From assembly GCF_964656455.1 (NCBI RefSeq), contig NC_135722.1, positions 109,560,234-109,624,233 of the forward strand: a stretch of 64,000 nt of DNA. Reading direction: 5' to 3'. A program made the translations under genes and the position numbers. The first letter of the stretch is position 1. Every line of letters starts with the position of its first letter. Origin of the DNA: Halichoerus grypus. Taxonomy: Eukaryota; Chordata; Mammalia; Carnivora; Phocidae. Under the pieces are notes generated by a model. That model searched no databases, had not been told where the DNA came from, and saw only the letters and a program-made list of their open reading frames with translations. Of this stretch, positions 1-10,460 are shown in pieces.

Positions 1-126
1 CTTCCTGGGACCGCTGGGCATGCTGAATAATATGCCGTGTTAGTTTTGAACAAGTCATTTCAGACCCAACAGGTTCTGCATTTCACTGAGACATGCAATA
101 AGCAATGTAGCAACAGCCCACTTTTA

Positions 127-335
127 TTTTTTAAAGATTTTATTTATTTATTTATTTATTTTAGAGAGGGAGTGCATAAGCGGGGGGAGGGGGGAGAGAG
201 AGAGAGAATCTTAAGCAGACTCCCTGCTGAGCCTGGAGCCCGACGTGGGGCTCAATCTTATGACCCAGAGATCATGACTCCAACGGAAATCAAGAGTTGG
301 ATGCTTGACCAAATGAGCCACCCCAGCGGCTCAGT
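127..335 (-). mobile_element. CAN SINE (SINEC), antisense
   Basis: The copy reads poly-T/TTAAAGATTTTATTTA, then GA-rich, then GAGCCACCCCAGC, which is the reverse complement of the tRNA-derived carnivore SINE. A perfect 15 bp target-site duplication (AACAGCCCACTTTTA) lies at 112-126 and 336-350, so both ends are well fixed. It is full length and moderately diverged. Confidence 0.93.
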
Positions 336-350
336 AACAGCCCACTTTTA

Positions 351-754
351 CAGACTTTAGCTCTTCAGCAACCTCTACTATGTAAAATGCAACCAAATGA
401 ACCAGTAAGTATGCAGCAAATCCCCTTAAAAGCCAACATCAGTGTTGCAGAGTTTATAAATGAGTTCGTAAGTTCATGTGGTAGACACTGAAAGACCCTT
501 CGCCTGTCCTTTCCATCAAATTCCATCCCCCTTGTTTTGGTGGTTTTTACATCCAGAGCAGAATAGGAGCGTGGTATCGGAATAGAGAACAAGACTGGTT
601 CGAGTTACGCACGCTGTTGGTTCGGATAACTGACAGCTAGTAGTTTTTCTGCCTCTTGGTATTTTCACGCCTTGGAAAGCATTCATAAGATCTAAGCAAG
701 CATAGCTGGCTTAGGCTTCGTATTGAATAAGGCCAAAAAAGTTCCTGCCTGCAA
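351..754. other. Unassigned sequence
   Basis: Single-copy-looking DNA of mixed composition. I see no exon, repeat family or regulatory cluster in it. Confidence 0.5.
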
Positions 755-1016
755 CGTCTGTGTCCCCTCAGAATTCATACACTGAGCCTTTGGGAGGTTA
801 TTAATGGCATTAGCGCCCTTATACAAGGGACACCAGGGACATCCCTCACCCTTTCTGCGATGTGAGGATACAGCAAAAAATACTGGATCTGCCCAGGCCT
901 TGATCTTGGACTTCTAGATCTTCTTGGCCTCTAGAACTGTGAGGAATAAACTTCTATTGTTTAAAACCCACTCAGTCTCTGGTATTTCGTTGCAGCATTC
1001 TGAATGGGCTAAGACA
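755..1016 (+). mobile_element. MLT1-type LTR (ERVL-MaLR), partial
   Basis: Recognisable stretches in order are GTCCCCTCAGAATTCATA, CCTTTGGGAGG, TTAGCGCCCTTATA, GATGTGAGGA, CTTGATCTTGGACTTC, AGAACTGTGAGGAATAAA and GGGCTAAGACA. These match the MLT1A-like consensus in sense orientation. The middle is shortened. It is a very old solo LTR with no coding capacity. Confidence 0.75.
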
Positions 1017-1095
1017 TGCCTCGCTCCAGATGTCACTAGGGAATTACTATATTACAGCCCAGTAACGTTGCTGATTTTTTAAATCATGTCCTTGA

Positions 1096-1313
1096 TTAAG
1101 GCGCCTTGGGGGCTCAGTCGGTTGAGTGTCCAACTCTCGATTTCTGCTCAGGTCATGGTCTCAAGGTCGTGAGATCAAGACCCGCATCTGGCTCTGTGCT
1201 CAGCAGGGAGTCTGTTTGGGATTCTCTCTCTCTCCCTCTGCCCGTCCCTACCCCCCTTGCAAGCATGCTCCCTCTTTTTCTGTCTAAAGAAATTAAATAA
1301 ATGAAATAAAATT
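1096..1313 (+). mobile_element. CAN SINE (SINEC), sense
   Basis: The head is GCGCCTTGGGGGCTCAGTCGGTTGAGTGT and the tail is AT-rich (AAATTAAATAAATG). The duplicated target ATGTCCTTGA is at 1086-1095 and 1314-1323. The body is diverged, suggesting an older subfamily. Confidence 0.9.
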
Positions 1314-1502
1314 ATGTCCTTGAGTCATAAAGGAAAGTTTAGATAATGTGTTTGGTGGGTTTACCAGTATCCTGAACTGAAAGTGGTATTAGCTTAAGTA
1401 TATATGGATCTCAACCAGAAAATTGGCATTTCTGTGACAACATTGTGGAAGAGAAGGATTGTAGCCTGCATGATAATAAACATATTATCATTCTTTTGGT
1501 GG

Positions 1503-1574
1503 TAGATTTGTGTTTGTCAAGAGGGAGATGAAGAGGGATATAGATTTGTGTTTGTCAAGAGGGAGATGAAGAGG
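1503..1574. repeat. 38 bp direct tandem duplication (two copies)
   Basis: A 34 bp block starting TAGATTTGTGTTTGTC occurs identically at 1503-1536 and 1541-1574, giving a 38 bp period. Complete identity points to a recent local duplication. Confidence 0.9.
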
Positions 1575-1713
1575 AATTTTATTGGCACTTTGGATTAGAC
1601 CATATTGGGGTCAGAATTCTTAATAACTTGAGTAAAGACATAGAAAACACATCTGCTAAACTTGGGTATTTTAGCTGTAAAGAATAGTTAGAGAGTTGGA
1701 GTAGATGCAGAGA

Positions 1714-1920
1714 GGCAGGCTTTCGCTGTAAAGGGCCAGATACTAAATATTTTAGGCTTTCAGGCTATAAGGTCTCTGTTGCAATGACTTGACTCGACCA
1801 TTGTAGTATGAAAGCAGCCATGAAATTACATAGAAGAACAGGTGTGGCTGTGTTCATTCCAATAAAGTGTTACTTGCAGAAACAGGCAGTGGGCCTACAG
1901 GCTGTAGTTTGCTGACTACT
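1714..1920 (+). mobile_element. hAT-Charlie-type nonautonomous DNA transposon relic
   Basis: Blocks TGTAAAGGGCCAGATA, AATATTTTAGGCTTT, AAGCAGCCATG, GTGGCTGTGTTC and GTAGTTTGCTGACTACT follow the order of the common mammalian CAGGGGTCGGCAAAC..-type MER element. The exact family name was not determined. It has no ORF. Confidence 0.65.
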
Positions 1921-2070
1921 GAGTTAGAAAATCCACATGCTCTTAGGTGGAAATGATGGGCTGATTCTATGAAATTCAACAGGAATAAGTGAAAAATATC
2001 ATTCTTTGGCTAGAAAACAAGAGCATAATTACAGAATGGAGTAACTTGGATTAACAACAGCTCATACCAC

Positions 2071-2650
2071 GATGGATGGATGGATGGATGGATGGATAGA
2101 TGGATGGATGATTGGATAGATAGATAGCTGACTGGATGGATAGATAGATGGATAGATAGGTGGATGGATAGATAGGTGGATGGATGGATAGATGGATAGA
2201 TAGATAGATAGCTGACTGGATGGATAGGTAGATGGATAGATAAGTGGATGGATAGATAGGTGGATGGATGGATGGATGATTGGATAGATAGATAGATAGC
2301 TGACTGGATGGGTAGGTAGATGGATAGATAGGTGGATGGATAGATAGGTGGATGGATGGATAGATGGATGGATAGGTGGATGGATGGGTGGATGGATAGG
2401 TGGATGGATGGATGGATGGATAGGTGGATGGATGGATGGATGGATAGGTGGACGGATGGATGGATAGATGGATGGATGATTGGATAGATAGATAAATAGC
2501 TGACTGGATGGATAGGTAGATGGATAGATAGGTGGATGGATAGGTAGGTAGTTGGATGGATGGATGGATGGATGGATGGATGGATGGATGGATAGGTGGA
2601 TGGATGGATGGATGGATGGATAGGTGGATGGATGGGTAGGTAGATGGATG
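2071..2650. repeat. GGAT/GATA tetranucleotide satellite with higher-order units
   Basis: About 580 bp of TGGA and TAGA repeats. A non-tetramer marker, AGCTGACTGGATGG, recurs near 2127, 2210, 2298 and 2498. Each copy is preceded by runs of GATAGATAGATA and followed by TAGGTAGATGG or a close variant. The block therefore amplified as larger composite units as well as by tetramer slippage. Confidence 0.95.
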
Positions 2651-3147
2651 TATATGTCTATATCTGTGTCTGTATTGTCTAACTGGTTTAAATGAACACA
2701 GCTAATGCTTCAACAAATGGTGTAGTTGCTAAACAACGATCACTACTTAAACCTGGTATCAGCATTAATACTGTGTCAGGATCAGGGAGGCCGAAGTGCT
2801 CTTTTAAGTCAGACTCTGTTCCAATCCATTGTGCATGAGGGTTTGTGGTTAGGGTCTCTCTCCCGTGGACAAAGCTGCTGACTCCTTCAGTCCCATGACC
2901 TAAACCCACAGCTTACTACTCTTCTGTCTTTAAATTTGCCCTTCTTACTGGCTCCATCTTCTCAGCCAACATGTGTGGTCAAGTTTCCTTGCACCCTCCC
3001 ACAATGTACACAAGCTGTTTTACTATTTTTCTACTTTATCACCATATAAGCATCTTCAGTTTCACCACGACTCACTGTCTCCTCCTTCTCTCCTCTGCCT
3101 TACCTACTGTGACATGCAGTCACTCCCGTGGCTCTACTGCTCAGGGT
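2651..3147. other. Unassigned sequence
   Basis: No recognised repeat or exon. The interval 2970-3120 is pyrimidine-rich. The open frame across it has no recognisable domain. Confidence 0.5.
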
Positions 3148-3180
3148 TGACGTCACTGTGGTGACGTCACTGTGACATCA
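3148..3180. promoter_or_regulatory. Cluster of three CRE-like motifs
   Basis: The perfect palindromic cAMP-response element TGACGTCA occurs at 3148-3155 and 3162-3169. A one-base variant, TGACATCA, is at 3173-3180. Known ligands of this motif are CREB/ATF/bZIP dimers. The spacing (14 and 11 bp) is close to one DNA turn. No core promoter or transcript start is visible nearby, so activity as an enhancer is inference. Confidence 0.5.
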
Positions 3181-3599
3181 CTCTGATGGGCTGGTCTCAT
3201 CTTGAAACATTGTCTTCCCTCGGCTTGACACTGTCTCCTTGGGCCAGGTCTGGAATGGTGATAGAAATAAAGCCGGAAATAACACAGTGCTTGTTTTAGG
3301 TTCTTTAGAGGAGCAAGATTAGAGAAGGCCTTAGAAAGTGTATCTTATGTGTTATTGTCCCTGTAACCATTATGAATAATGAAAGGAGGAGCAAAGATCT
3401 TAGAATGTAGTAGGGATTTTGTTAATACAGAAAGAGCACTCAAAGATAAAAAATGTATTACAACCCAGTAAGTGCTACAATTGCAATATTTTGCAGGGAG
3501 ATATGTATAGAAACATTATATAGGTTTATCTATATCTATGTCTACATATATGAACTTAAAATGTTTTAAATAGAAGGGTATTTATGGCTATCAAAATAT

Positions 3600-3652
3600 G
3601 ACATTGAACACAGATTTTGACATTGAACACAGATGACATTGACATAGATTTT
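3600..3652. repeat. Short tandem repeat, unit about 19 bp
   Basis: GACATTGAACACAGATTTT (3600-3618) is followed by GACATTGAACACAGAT (3619-3634) and GACATTGACATAGATTTT (3635-3652). That makes three degenerate copies. Confidence 0.8.
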
Positions 3653-3699
3653 GTTCTCTTATGTCATTGAGCACACTCTTATTTTTTGTCTCCTCAGCT

Positions 3700-3930
3700 G
3701 GGTCTTCATCTCACTATCTGCCCTATAAATACTGGTATGTTTTTTTAAGGCTCTGACCTCAGCCTGATCGTCTCACTTTTCTCACTGATAATCTCTGGTA
3801 GATCTTAGTTTTATCCAAAGTGTCAATTGCTGCTTATGTGTCAAAGACCTGTAAATATACATTTACTGCCTCTGCCTCTTCACTGAGCTCTGAACTTGAG
3901 GTCTGCATTGGCCGATCCCACGAGGGCTTA
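3700..3930 (+). mobile_element. Possible L2-like LINE fragment, sense
   Basis: The order ATAAATACTGG, AAGGCTCTGACCTCAG, TCTCACTTTTCTCACT and CACTGAGCTCTGAACTTGAG resembles the reverse-transcriptase region of L2. It is highly diverged, so the call is tentative. Confidence 0.35.
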
Positions 3931-4099
3931 GAGTAAACTCTCCAGTTTAGAGGCCTGAGAGTGAAATAATTACTTTTTTAAAATATTAGCTTATTCATCC
4001 AGTGGTGAATGCCTTAGCAGTATTAATCCTTGTGGTTAATTCTTTCAGATGCAGCACAGTTATGTTTGCCTGGACCATGGGTGGGTGTACGGGTGGGGG

Positions 4100-4320
4100 G
4101 ACTACATCACTCTGCGCCTTTCTGGACCCCAACACTCCCCAAGGAGAATTGGCTACTCCTTTATTTATCCCACATGTCCATCATAAAGCCTATAAGGGTA
4201 CTTACTTATGTACATATCTGACATTTTTGGATGTGAGCGTGCTTGCTGTATTTAGTCCAGCCAAGCATCCTCATCGTCCGTTTCACTGTCTGGCACACAG
4301 GAGAATAAAGTTTCAGGAAT
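4100..4320 (+). mobile_element. Possible L2 3' fragment, sense
   Basis: TTTATTTATCCCACATG, then CACTGTCTGGCACACAG and GAATAAAGTTTCAGGAATC, resemble the L2 3' end that usually closes with a GTGCCTGGCACATAG block. Weak similarity. Confidence 0.3.
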
Positions 4321-4613
4321 CAGTAAATCAAAGGCAGCCAGGGTCTCCTTTTTGTGCCGGATCTTTGAACTGCACGAGCCCTCCCACCAGCAGACTGTAA
4401 AGGAATGGGAGAAGGGGTGTTTAAACCCTGACTCGAGGGTGACAGGTTTCTGTTCATTGTCTGGGGGCTATTTATATCCAGAACAGGCTAGGCAATAGGA
4501 GAGGAGGAACAGGTAAGGGAAGGTCACAGAGATGGACTCTTCAGGCTTTGGGAGCCTGTGCAGGATCCACGCGGATGGAACTTAGAGGCAGGGAGGCAGG
4601 AGAGAGACATTAT

Positions 4614-4803
4614 TTTTTTTTAAAGATTTTATTTATTTATTAGAGAGAGAGAGAGAGAGCATGAGTAGGGGGAGTGGCAGACAGAGGGAGAAGCAGGCTT
4701 CCCGTGGAGCAGGGAGTGCGATGCGGGGCTCAATCCCAGGACCCCGGGATCATGACCCGAGCCGAAGGCAGACACTTCACCGTCTGAGCCACCCAGGCAC
4801 CCC
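4614..4803 (-). mobile_element. CAN SINE (SINEC), antisense
   Basis: Poly-T plus AAAGATTTTATTTATTTATT, a GA run, and an end in GAGCCACCCAGGCACCCC. Target duplication AGGAGAGAGACATTAT (4598-4613) versus AGGAGAGAAACATTAT (4804-4819), 15 of 16 identical. Nearly full length. Confidence 0.95.
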
Positions 4804-4819
4804 AGGAGAGAAACATTAT

Positions 4820-5639
4820 TTATATGAAATACATGCACAGTGAACATGAAGAATCAACAGTGTATTATTGTGCTTTTAAAGTAAGAGATTTCATGGTTGT
4901 GGGCGTGTGAGAATAAAACCTGGTAATTCTGGAGCACTTGCAACATGGCAGAGTGCTCTCTAGCCTCATCAACAGTGGTTGGTGTGAAGGGTTGTTTCCA
5001 GCAGACTTTGTGGATAATGCCTAGATGACACATACTTTTAGACTGCTGCCTTAGGCATAAGCATGGCATTTGGGGGTTCACTTTAGACTAATATCAATGA
5101 AGTGTGTGAAGAGTTTACCCCCCCAAAAAAACCCTCCACACATATACTGACTACAGTGAATCCTTTCAGATATACCTTTCCTTTCCAGTATTAATATTTG
5201 AGTGCTTTTACATGAAATTCCTGCTACTTAATAAAAGTTCAAAAGAAAGACATTAAGGATCAGGAAACAAGTCTTCAGGTTCAATCTGGATGATTAACAG
5301 ACCTTAAGAAAGATTAATGCATCTCTGTTCTGTGCACACAGAGAGTGCATGTTTAACCCATCTGTTATTTTACTGAGGATTAAACAAGAAAGTTGCCATT
5401 GAATGGAATAAAAAATATATGTATTTCCTATAAAAGCAAAAAGTTCATTGATGAAATAAATACGGAATTAAAGGATTTTTATAGAGTTGTTAATTAAAAA
5501 AAAAAGAATGAAGTGAGAGCTATTTGGAATTTAGTTTAAATACAGCATCTGGGGGGATTATTTAAATACCCTAAGAAGAACTCCTGTGGCTTTGTATTGT
5601 TTTGATTCAATTCTGTAGATGAATGCTTTTCACCAAACC
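4820..5639. other. Unassigned AT-rich sequence
   Basis: No repeat family or exon recognised. Short poly-A tracts occur near 5124 and 5496. Confidence 0.5.
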
Positions 5640-5745
5640 CAATTCCAGTAAACATGAACACTGCTCATTGGCTCAGCAGATGCTTACTGAGTGCTGCCTG
5701 CATGCCAAGTTCTGGATGATGCACTGAGGTAGAAACAGGTAAGCC
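5640..5745 (-). mobile_element. L2 3'-end fragment, antisense
   Basis: GCAGATGCTTACTGAGTGCTG, CATGCCAAGTTCTGG and TGATGCACTGAGGTAGAAACA follow the reverse complement of the L2 tail (AAATATTTATTGAGC..TGTGCCAGGCACTG). Confidence 0.4.
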
Positions 5746-5766
5746 TCAGGCACAGCCTCTACTCTT

Positions 5767-5966
5767 TTTTTTTTTTTTAAGATTTTATTTATTTATTTGA
5801 CAGAGAGAGACACAGCGAGAGAGGGAACACAAGCAGGGGGAGTGGGAGAGGGAGAAGCAGACTTCCCGCCAAGCAGGGAGCCTGATGCGGGGCTCGATCC
5901 CAGGACCCTGGGACCATGACCTGAGCTGAAGGCAGACGCCCAACGACTGAGCCACCCAGGTGCCCC
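5767..5966 (-). mobile_element. CAN SINE (SINEC), antisense
   Basis: Full-length young copy with poly-T, AAGATTTTATTTATTTATTTGACAG, ACACAAGCAGGGGGAGTGGG and an end in GAGCCACCCAGGTGCCCC. Target duplication GCCTCTACTCT at 5755-5765 and 5968-5978. Confidence 0.95.
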
Positions 5967-5978
5967 GGCCTCTACTCT

Positions 5979-7214
5979 CTTAAAGCTTATACTTTGGCCA
6001 AAGAGATAAAACGTCTCTGTGAATAAGCACAAGACAGCGTCCACCTGGGTGCCATCATTCTGTGTCCTAGGCTTTTTGTTTGAAGACTTGGTCCTGTTGG
6101 CTTACTTGTAACCATACATCGTCTCTCCTAATATTTAGTTCAGAAAAAAAATGATACTGATCAAGCCGTTGTAGAGCACAGGATTCTTCGAAGGTTGAAA
6201 AACAACTCCCTCATTGGTTCTCACTATTCTATTCATTAAAATTTGAGCAGAAAAGTAACTTTTGATTATAGAACGGGGAGTCGTACTTTCTTGATTTTCT
6301 CTTTTGTGTATTTAGATGTTAGCCTAAATATTCCTGACCCAGAAAAGCAAAAACTGTGGGCTCCCTTAGCAACCCACATTAACTATTTAATGCTTACTTA
6401 TTAACTTTTTTACTATGTAATATGCAATATGATTATTTGACCACTGGATGGCAGTAGAAAAAAGACAGCTTTATGCATCATATTTTTTTTACTCCCTCTC
6501 TTGGGAATGTGAGTTAAACTAGGGAAATTTCATACTTTTCAAATACATTGGAAAAAAATGAACAATAATGGTAATCTGTCACTAATATACAACCGTTCTC
6601 ATCTATGTGATCTCAATAAATTTTAGATATAATTAAAATAGTTTAATCAGTTACATGACTCCTGAATCGCTTGGTGTCATTTACACACCCAGTTTGCATG
6701 CATGCCTAAAATTCATGAAAATAGAATTTAGAAACATTGATTAGTTGAAAATTATTTTCTGAACGACATTTGCATGGGCCTATATAGCCCTTAGCTGACC
6801 AGTTTCCTTTGAGCACAAAACCAGCTAGTTGGCCCCTCTAGACTTGCAGAAACTCCCTGGAGACTCCTCATTACTTGCCAGACGTTTATCAGAAGTAAGT
6901 TATTCAGGGGGACAAAAGCATTACTATCATATCAAGAGTGAGAAGTCATCGTCTCAGAATCCTTGCATCTGTGAGATCCTGAGGAGACACGAGCAAGTGT
7001 TGAGCAGGTGAAAGCTCAGGAGCGTGAAACCTGCAACTCACTCCCACGGTGGGGACAGTAATCAGTTATGGGCATGCAATAGCACGTAATTGCTATATAA
7101 AAACATTGCGTCCATCCAGCTTTCATAGAGATTGCAGAGTGGCATACAAAAATGACCATTTTTAGTGACTACCATAGGGCAGATTGGAAAGCTATGTATT
7201 GGAGTCTGTCTTCT
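5979..7214. other. Unassigned AT-rich sequence with a CTCF-like site
   Basis: About 1.2 kb without recognised repeats. It is AT-rich (6200-6750) and includes the CTCF-like motif at 6441. The small open frame at 6829-7011 has no recognisable domain. Confidence 0.45.
6441..6454 (+). promoter_or_regulatory. CTCF-like core motif
   Basis: CCACTGGATGGCAG differs from the CTCF core CCASYAGRKGGCRS by one base (G for A at position 6). It sits alone in AT-rich, repeat-free DNA. One short motif match is weak evidence for binding. Confidence 0.3.
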
Positions 7215-7684
7215 GCAGACTCGTGGCCCTCAAAGGTTGCATGCCCTAATTCTGGCATCTCTAAATAAGGCTTTATAGGGCAAAGAATTTGCAGGTGTGA
7301 TTTAGCTAAGGATCTTGAGATGCGGGAGATCACCCTAGATTTTCCAGGTGGGTCCTGATGCGATTTTAAGTGTCCTTACAGGAGAGAGACCGAGGGAGAT
7401 CTGACACAGGGAGAGAAGAGAGGGTAATGTGACCATAGAAGCAGAGCCTGGAATGATGTGGGCACATGTCATGGAATGCCAGGAACCACCAGAAAATAGG
7501 AGAGGCAAGCAACAGATCCTCCCCTAGAGCATCCAGAGGGAGCATAACCCTGCCAGCACCTTGATTTTGGATCGTGGCCCTGGTCTCAGACGTCTGGCCT
7601 CTAGAACTGGAAGAGAATAAATGTGTGTTGTTTTAAGCCGGTCAGTCTGGGGCAATTTGTTACAGCACCTACGGGAAACTAATA
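7215..7684 (+). mobile_element. Ancient LTR of MLT1-like (MaLR) type
   Basis: Consensus-like blocks in order: GCAGGTGTGATTTAGCTAAGG, ATCTTGAGATG, AGTGTCCTTACAGGAGAGAG, GGAATGCCAGGAACCACCAG, CCCTGCCAGCACCTTGATTT, CTGGCCTCTAGAACTG, TTGTTTTAAGCC and TTTGTTACAGCACC. The subfamily is uncertain. No internal retroviral sequence adjoins it. Confidence 0.65.
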
Positions 7685-8034
7685 AAGGGTATGAAAGATC
7701 TTTCGATGTGAAGGATGGATAGTTGAACTATTTGTTGAGCTCAGTTTTCTAATCATTTATACATTTCACTGGCCTTGAAATCTATATTGACAGTTTAATG
7801 GTGCATTTAGATCTCTGCCTTTGAGAATTCTCTAGGAAGACGAGCCTTACCTTTGCCCTAGTTCCATGTCAGAATATCTTGAAAATCCTGGCTTCAACTG
7901 CTATCTGTTTTTCAGCTCAGTTGAAGTCCTGACATGATCAAAAGGGCAATGCTCCTATGTTGTTATAGTTTCATTGATTCTTAAAATTCTCCCGTAACCC
8001 ACCTTGTGTCATTTATGCTTCTGTTGGCTCATAC

Positions 8035-8290
8035 ACATTCACTTGTTCATTCTACGAACTTCTGTTGTGAGTTCAGTGTGTGTTAGTTACTAGGCTGGAT
8101 TGCAGGGCAACAGTGTTGAAAGCGATATGATAATGACTTTGTTAGTTAGCTATGTGATAATGGTTCTCATCCGGAGTACTTACTCTTATGGAGAGTATGC
8201 TGATGTGACATACTGTGTGTTAGTGCAATGGCGATATTATATGATAAGTGGTGGGACATTGAAGATATTGCTCTCGATGAGATATTTGCA
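8035..8290 (-). mobile_element. Possible L2 fragment, antisense
   Basis: TTCACTTGTTCATTC, GTTAGTTACTAGGCTGGATTGCAGGGCAACAG and a later TATGATAAGTGG resemble the reversed L2 3' end. Heavily diverged. Confidence 0.3.
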
Positions 8291-8389
8291 GATATTAGGG
8301 TTATTGGGAATTTGGAGCTTAGGACAGAATGAGAGAATTCTAGTTGTATTTCTGAGCCCAGTTCCATTAGCTGGAATTGAACCAACACT

Positions 8390-8735
8390 TGCCACGCTAG
8401 GGCATCATTGTACGACAGAAATATAATGCAAGCCTATACCACTTAAAAAATTGTAGTAGCCACATTTAAAAAGAAAAGTAAGAAAGAAATGCATGAAACT
8501 AATTTTATTAATATATTTTATTTAACCCAATCTATATCCAAATATTATCATTTCAGTGTTCAATATTTTAAAATATTGAGATATCTCTTCCTATTCTTTT
8601 TATCATGTTGAGTCCTCAAAATAGGATATGCATTTTACACTTATAACACATCCTATTTCAGACTAGACACATTTCAGATACTCAGTACTAATATGTGGCT
8701 AGTCATTATGAATTTGAACAGCACTGTTCTGGGAC
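8390..8735. mobile_element. hAT-type MER element relic
   Basis: ATAATGCAAGCC, GTAGTAGCCACATTTAAAAAG, TATATTTTATTTAACCCAATC, GCATTTTACACTTATAACACATC and AGACTAGACACATTTCAG..ATGTGGCTAGTCA match a common nonautonomous MER DNA transposon known for CCACATGTGGCTAGT ends. Family name not determined. Confidence 0.55.
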
Positions 8736-9771
8736 ATTAATATCATTTATTTAGACTAACACAGTTATCATTGGTCTTTTTCCAAAATAAAAAATAATTT
8801 ATGCAAGCTCTTTCTCCAGCTTTTTTTTTTAGCAATGTGTTGAAGTTGCCTGAGTCACTTTTTAGGGGAATTAATAATCTAATACGGGCAAGTTTTATAT
8901 GGTTTCTATTTTGCTTTCTTATTACATCAACATGGATACATTTGATGTTTCTGGTTGCCTTCATATATTCTCTTTTTTAAAAAAGAACTTACACTCATCT
9001 AGAAGATACACGTCAGCCAGGCTACTCAGTTTTTATAGCAGGTGCAGCGTTTCTGGTACCTGAGAAGCTGCTTACGCACACACCGCTAGCACATCGTTTC
9101 TCTGTCACGGATGGAAAAGAATCTGTGTTTAACCAGCTTTGGTTTTCTTTTTCACTTACAACTTAATTTGACTCAGGTAACGATAACATTCTTTTTTATC
9201 CCCTGTTTTTAAAAATGACTCTTTCTGGCTGATCAGTGAAAGATTTGTGAAGAGCAAAGTCATGCCAGGTGCGGAGGGAGGCTTTAACCTATTAGAAATT
9301 TGATATGGCTTTTTATTAAATAACCCATATCTCCCTGGATTTAGAGGCCTTGAACAGCATCTGTTTGGAGCCTGCCTTTTTAAAGGAAAGTTAAAGGTTA
9401 TGAGCGCTGATGTTTTGCGGTTTAAAATCTCAGATCTACCAGTCACTCTGTGGTCCACAATGGAAAGATGATCAATAAAAATGATTAGAGAAATATAAAT
9501 CATTCTTCCTTTTTGTTCAGTGACTTATTTCTACCAAACTTTTGGTTGGGCATTTGTCAGCATGGCCTTTTAATTTGTTAATAGTTTGGGCAAGCAAAAG
9601 CGTTCTGTCGAGTAAGTGCGGCTCGTAAGGGTGTCTTGTTTTTCCGTAATGGACTCTCAGACCATCTCCTTGGATTATGTTCCTGTGAGGGGTTCATCTG
9701 TAACATGTAACATGTATGTAACAACGCCCCATACAGTTTCCATTGTTGCAGAATGTATTTCTTCCGTGGGC
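8736..9771. other. Unassigned, mostly unique sequence
   Basis: No repeat recognised. The stretch 9190-9490 is repeat-free with many AT-rich transcription-factor-like words (CTTTTTATTAAATAACC, GATCAATAAAAATGATTAG). It is a reasonable place to look for a conserved noncoding element, but the sequence alone does not prove it. Confidence 0.4.
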
Positions 9772-9839
9772 GGAGGGCTCCGCCGCCCGAGGTCTCAGGT
9801 GGAGGGCTCTGCCGCCCGAGGTCTCAGGTGGAGGGCTCA
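9772..9839. repeat. GC-rich 29 bp minisatellite, about 2.4 copies
   Basis: The unit GGAGGGCTCCGCCGCCCGAG plus GTCTCAGGT occurs at 9772-9800, again at 9801-9829 with one C-to-T change, and partially at 9830-9839. Several CpGs are kept in each copy. Confidence 0.93.
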
Positions 9840-10044
9840 GCCTGTGAAGGATCTCAGCACGGTGCCCTTAGTGTTCCGGACAAACACCCAGGATGGAAAA
9901 GATCTGTTCTAAGGAAGGAATGACCTCATGAGCTCTGAGCTCTACATATGTCAGGACACAGCAGGACTCGACTTCTGTGAAAACATTTTCCTCATGAGGC
10001 ACTTTCCGTTTCCAGAGAAGTGGTTTTAAAAACAATTCCTTCTT

Positions 10045-10236
10045 GGGGCGCCTGGGTGGCTCAGTCGTTAAGCGTCTGCCTTCGGCTCAGGTCATGATCC
10101 CAGGGTCCTGGGATCGAGCCCCGCATCGGGCTCTCCACTCGGCGGGAAGCCTGCTTCTCCCTCTCCCACTCCCCCTGCTTGTGTTCCCTCTCTCACTGTG
10201 TCTCTCTCTGTCAAATAAATAAATAAATAAATAAAT
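10045..10236 (+). mobile_element. CAN SINE (SINEC), sense, young
   Basis: Close to consensus, from GGGGCGCCTGGGTGGCTCAG to TCTCTGTCAAATAAATAAA. Perfect 16 bp target duplication AAAACAATTCCTTCTT at 10029-10044 and 10237-10252. The tRNA-like head contains an A-box/B-box type arrangement. The perfect duplication indicates recent insertion. Confidence 0.97.
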
Positions 10237-10319
10237 AAAACAATTCCTTCTTGACTGTGCGTGTTGTGCAACACCCTCACTCACCTCCACCTGAAGTGGT
10301 ATCATTCATTTCTATTTGT

Positions 10320-10460
10320 GTATGTCCTGTCTCCTTCCAAGAATCTGAGCTGTGAGGATGGAGACTTGGTCTCTTGCATTCCCCGCTGTATCCTTGGCTC
10401 TTGGACTAGCACCTGGTGTGTAGGAAGTGCTTAGTCAATATTTGCTGAATGGTGGAATGA
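10320..10460 (+). mobile_element. L2 3' end, sense
   Basis: AGCACCTGGTGTGTAGGAAGTGC, TTAGTCAATATTTGCTGAATGG and GGAATGAA are the L2 terminal signature. Upstream, GAATCTGAGCTGTGAGGATGG fits the preceding segment. Confidence 0.65.

Noticed and set aside
2071..2650. Possible CRISPR-like regular repeat array
   Set aside because: It is a tetranucleotide satellite with no unique spacers; the genome is a mammal's.
10045..10120. tRNA-like sequences at SINE heads as tRNA genes
   Set aside because: They are the tRNA-derived heads of CAN SINEs, lack an intact cloverleaf and are followed by SINE bodies and tails.
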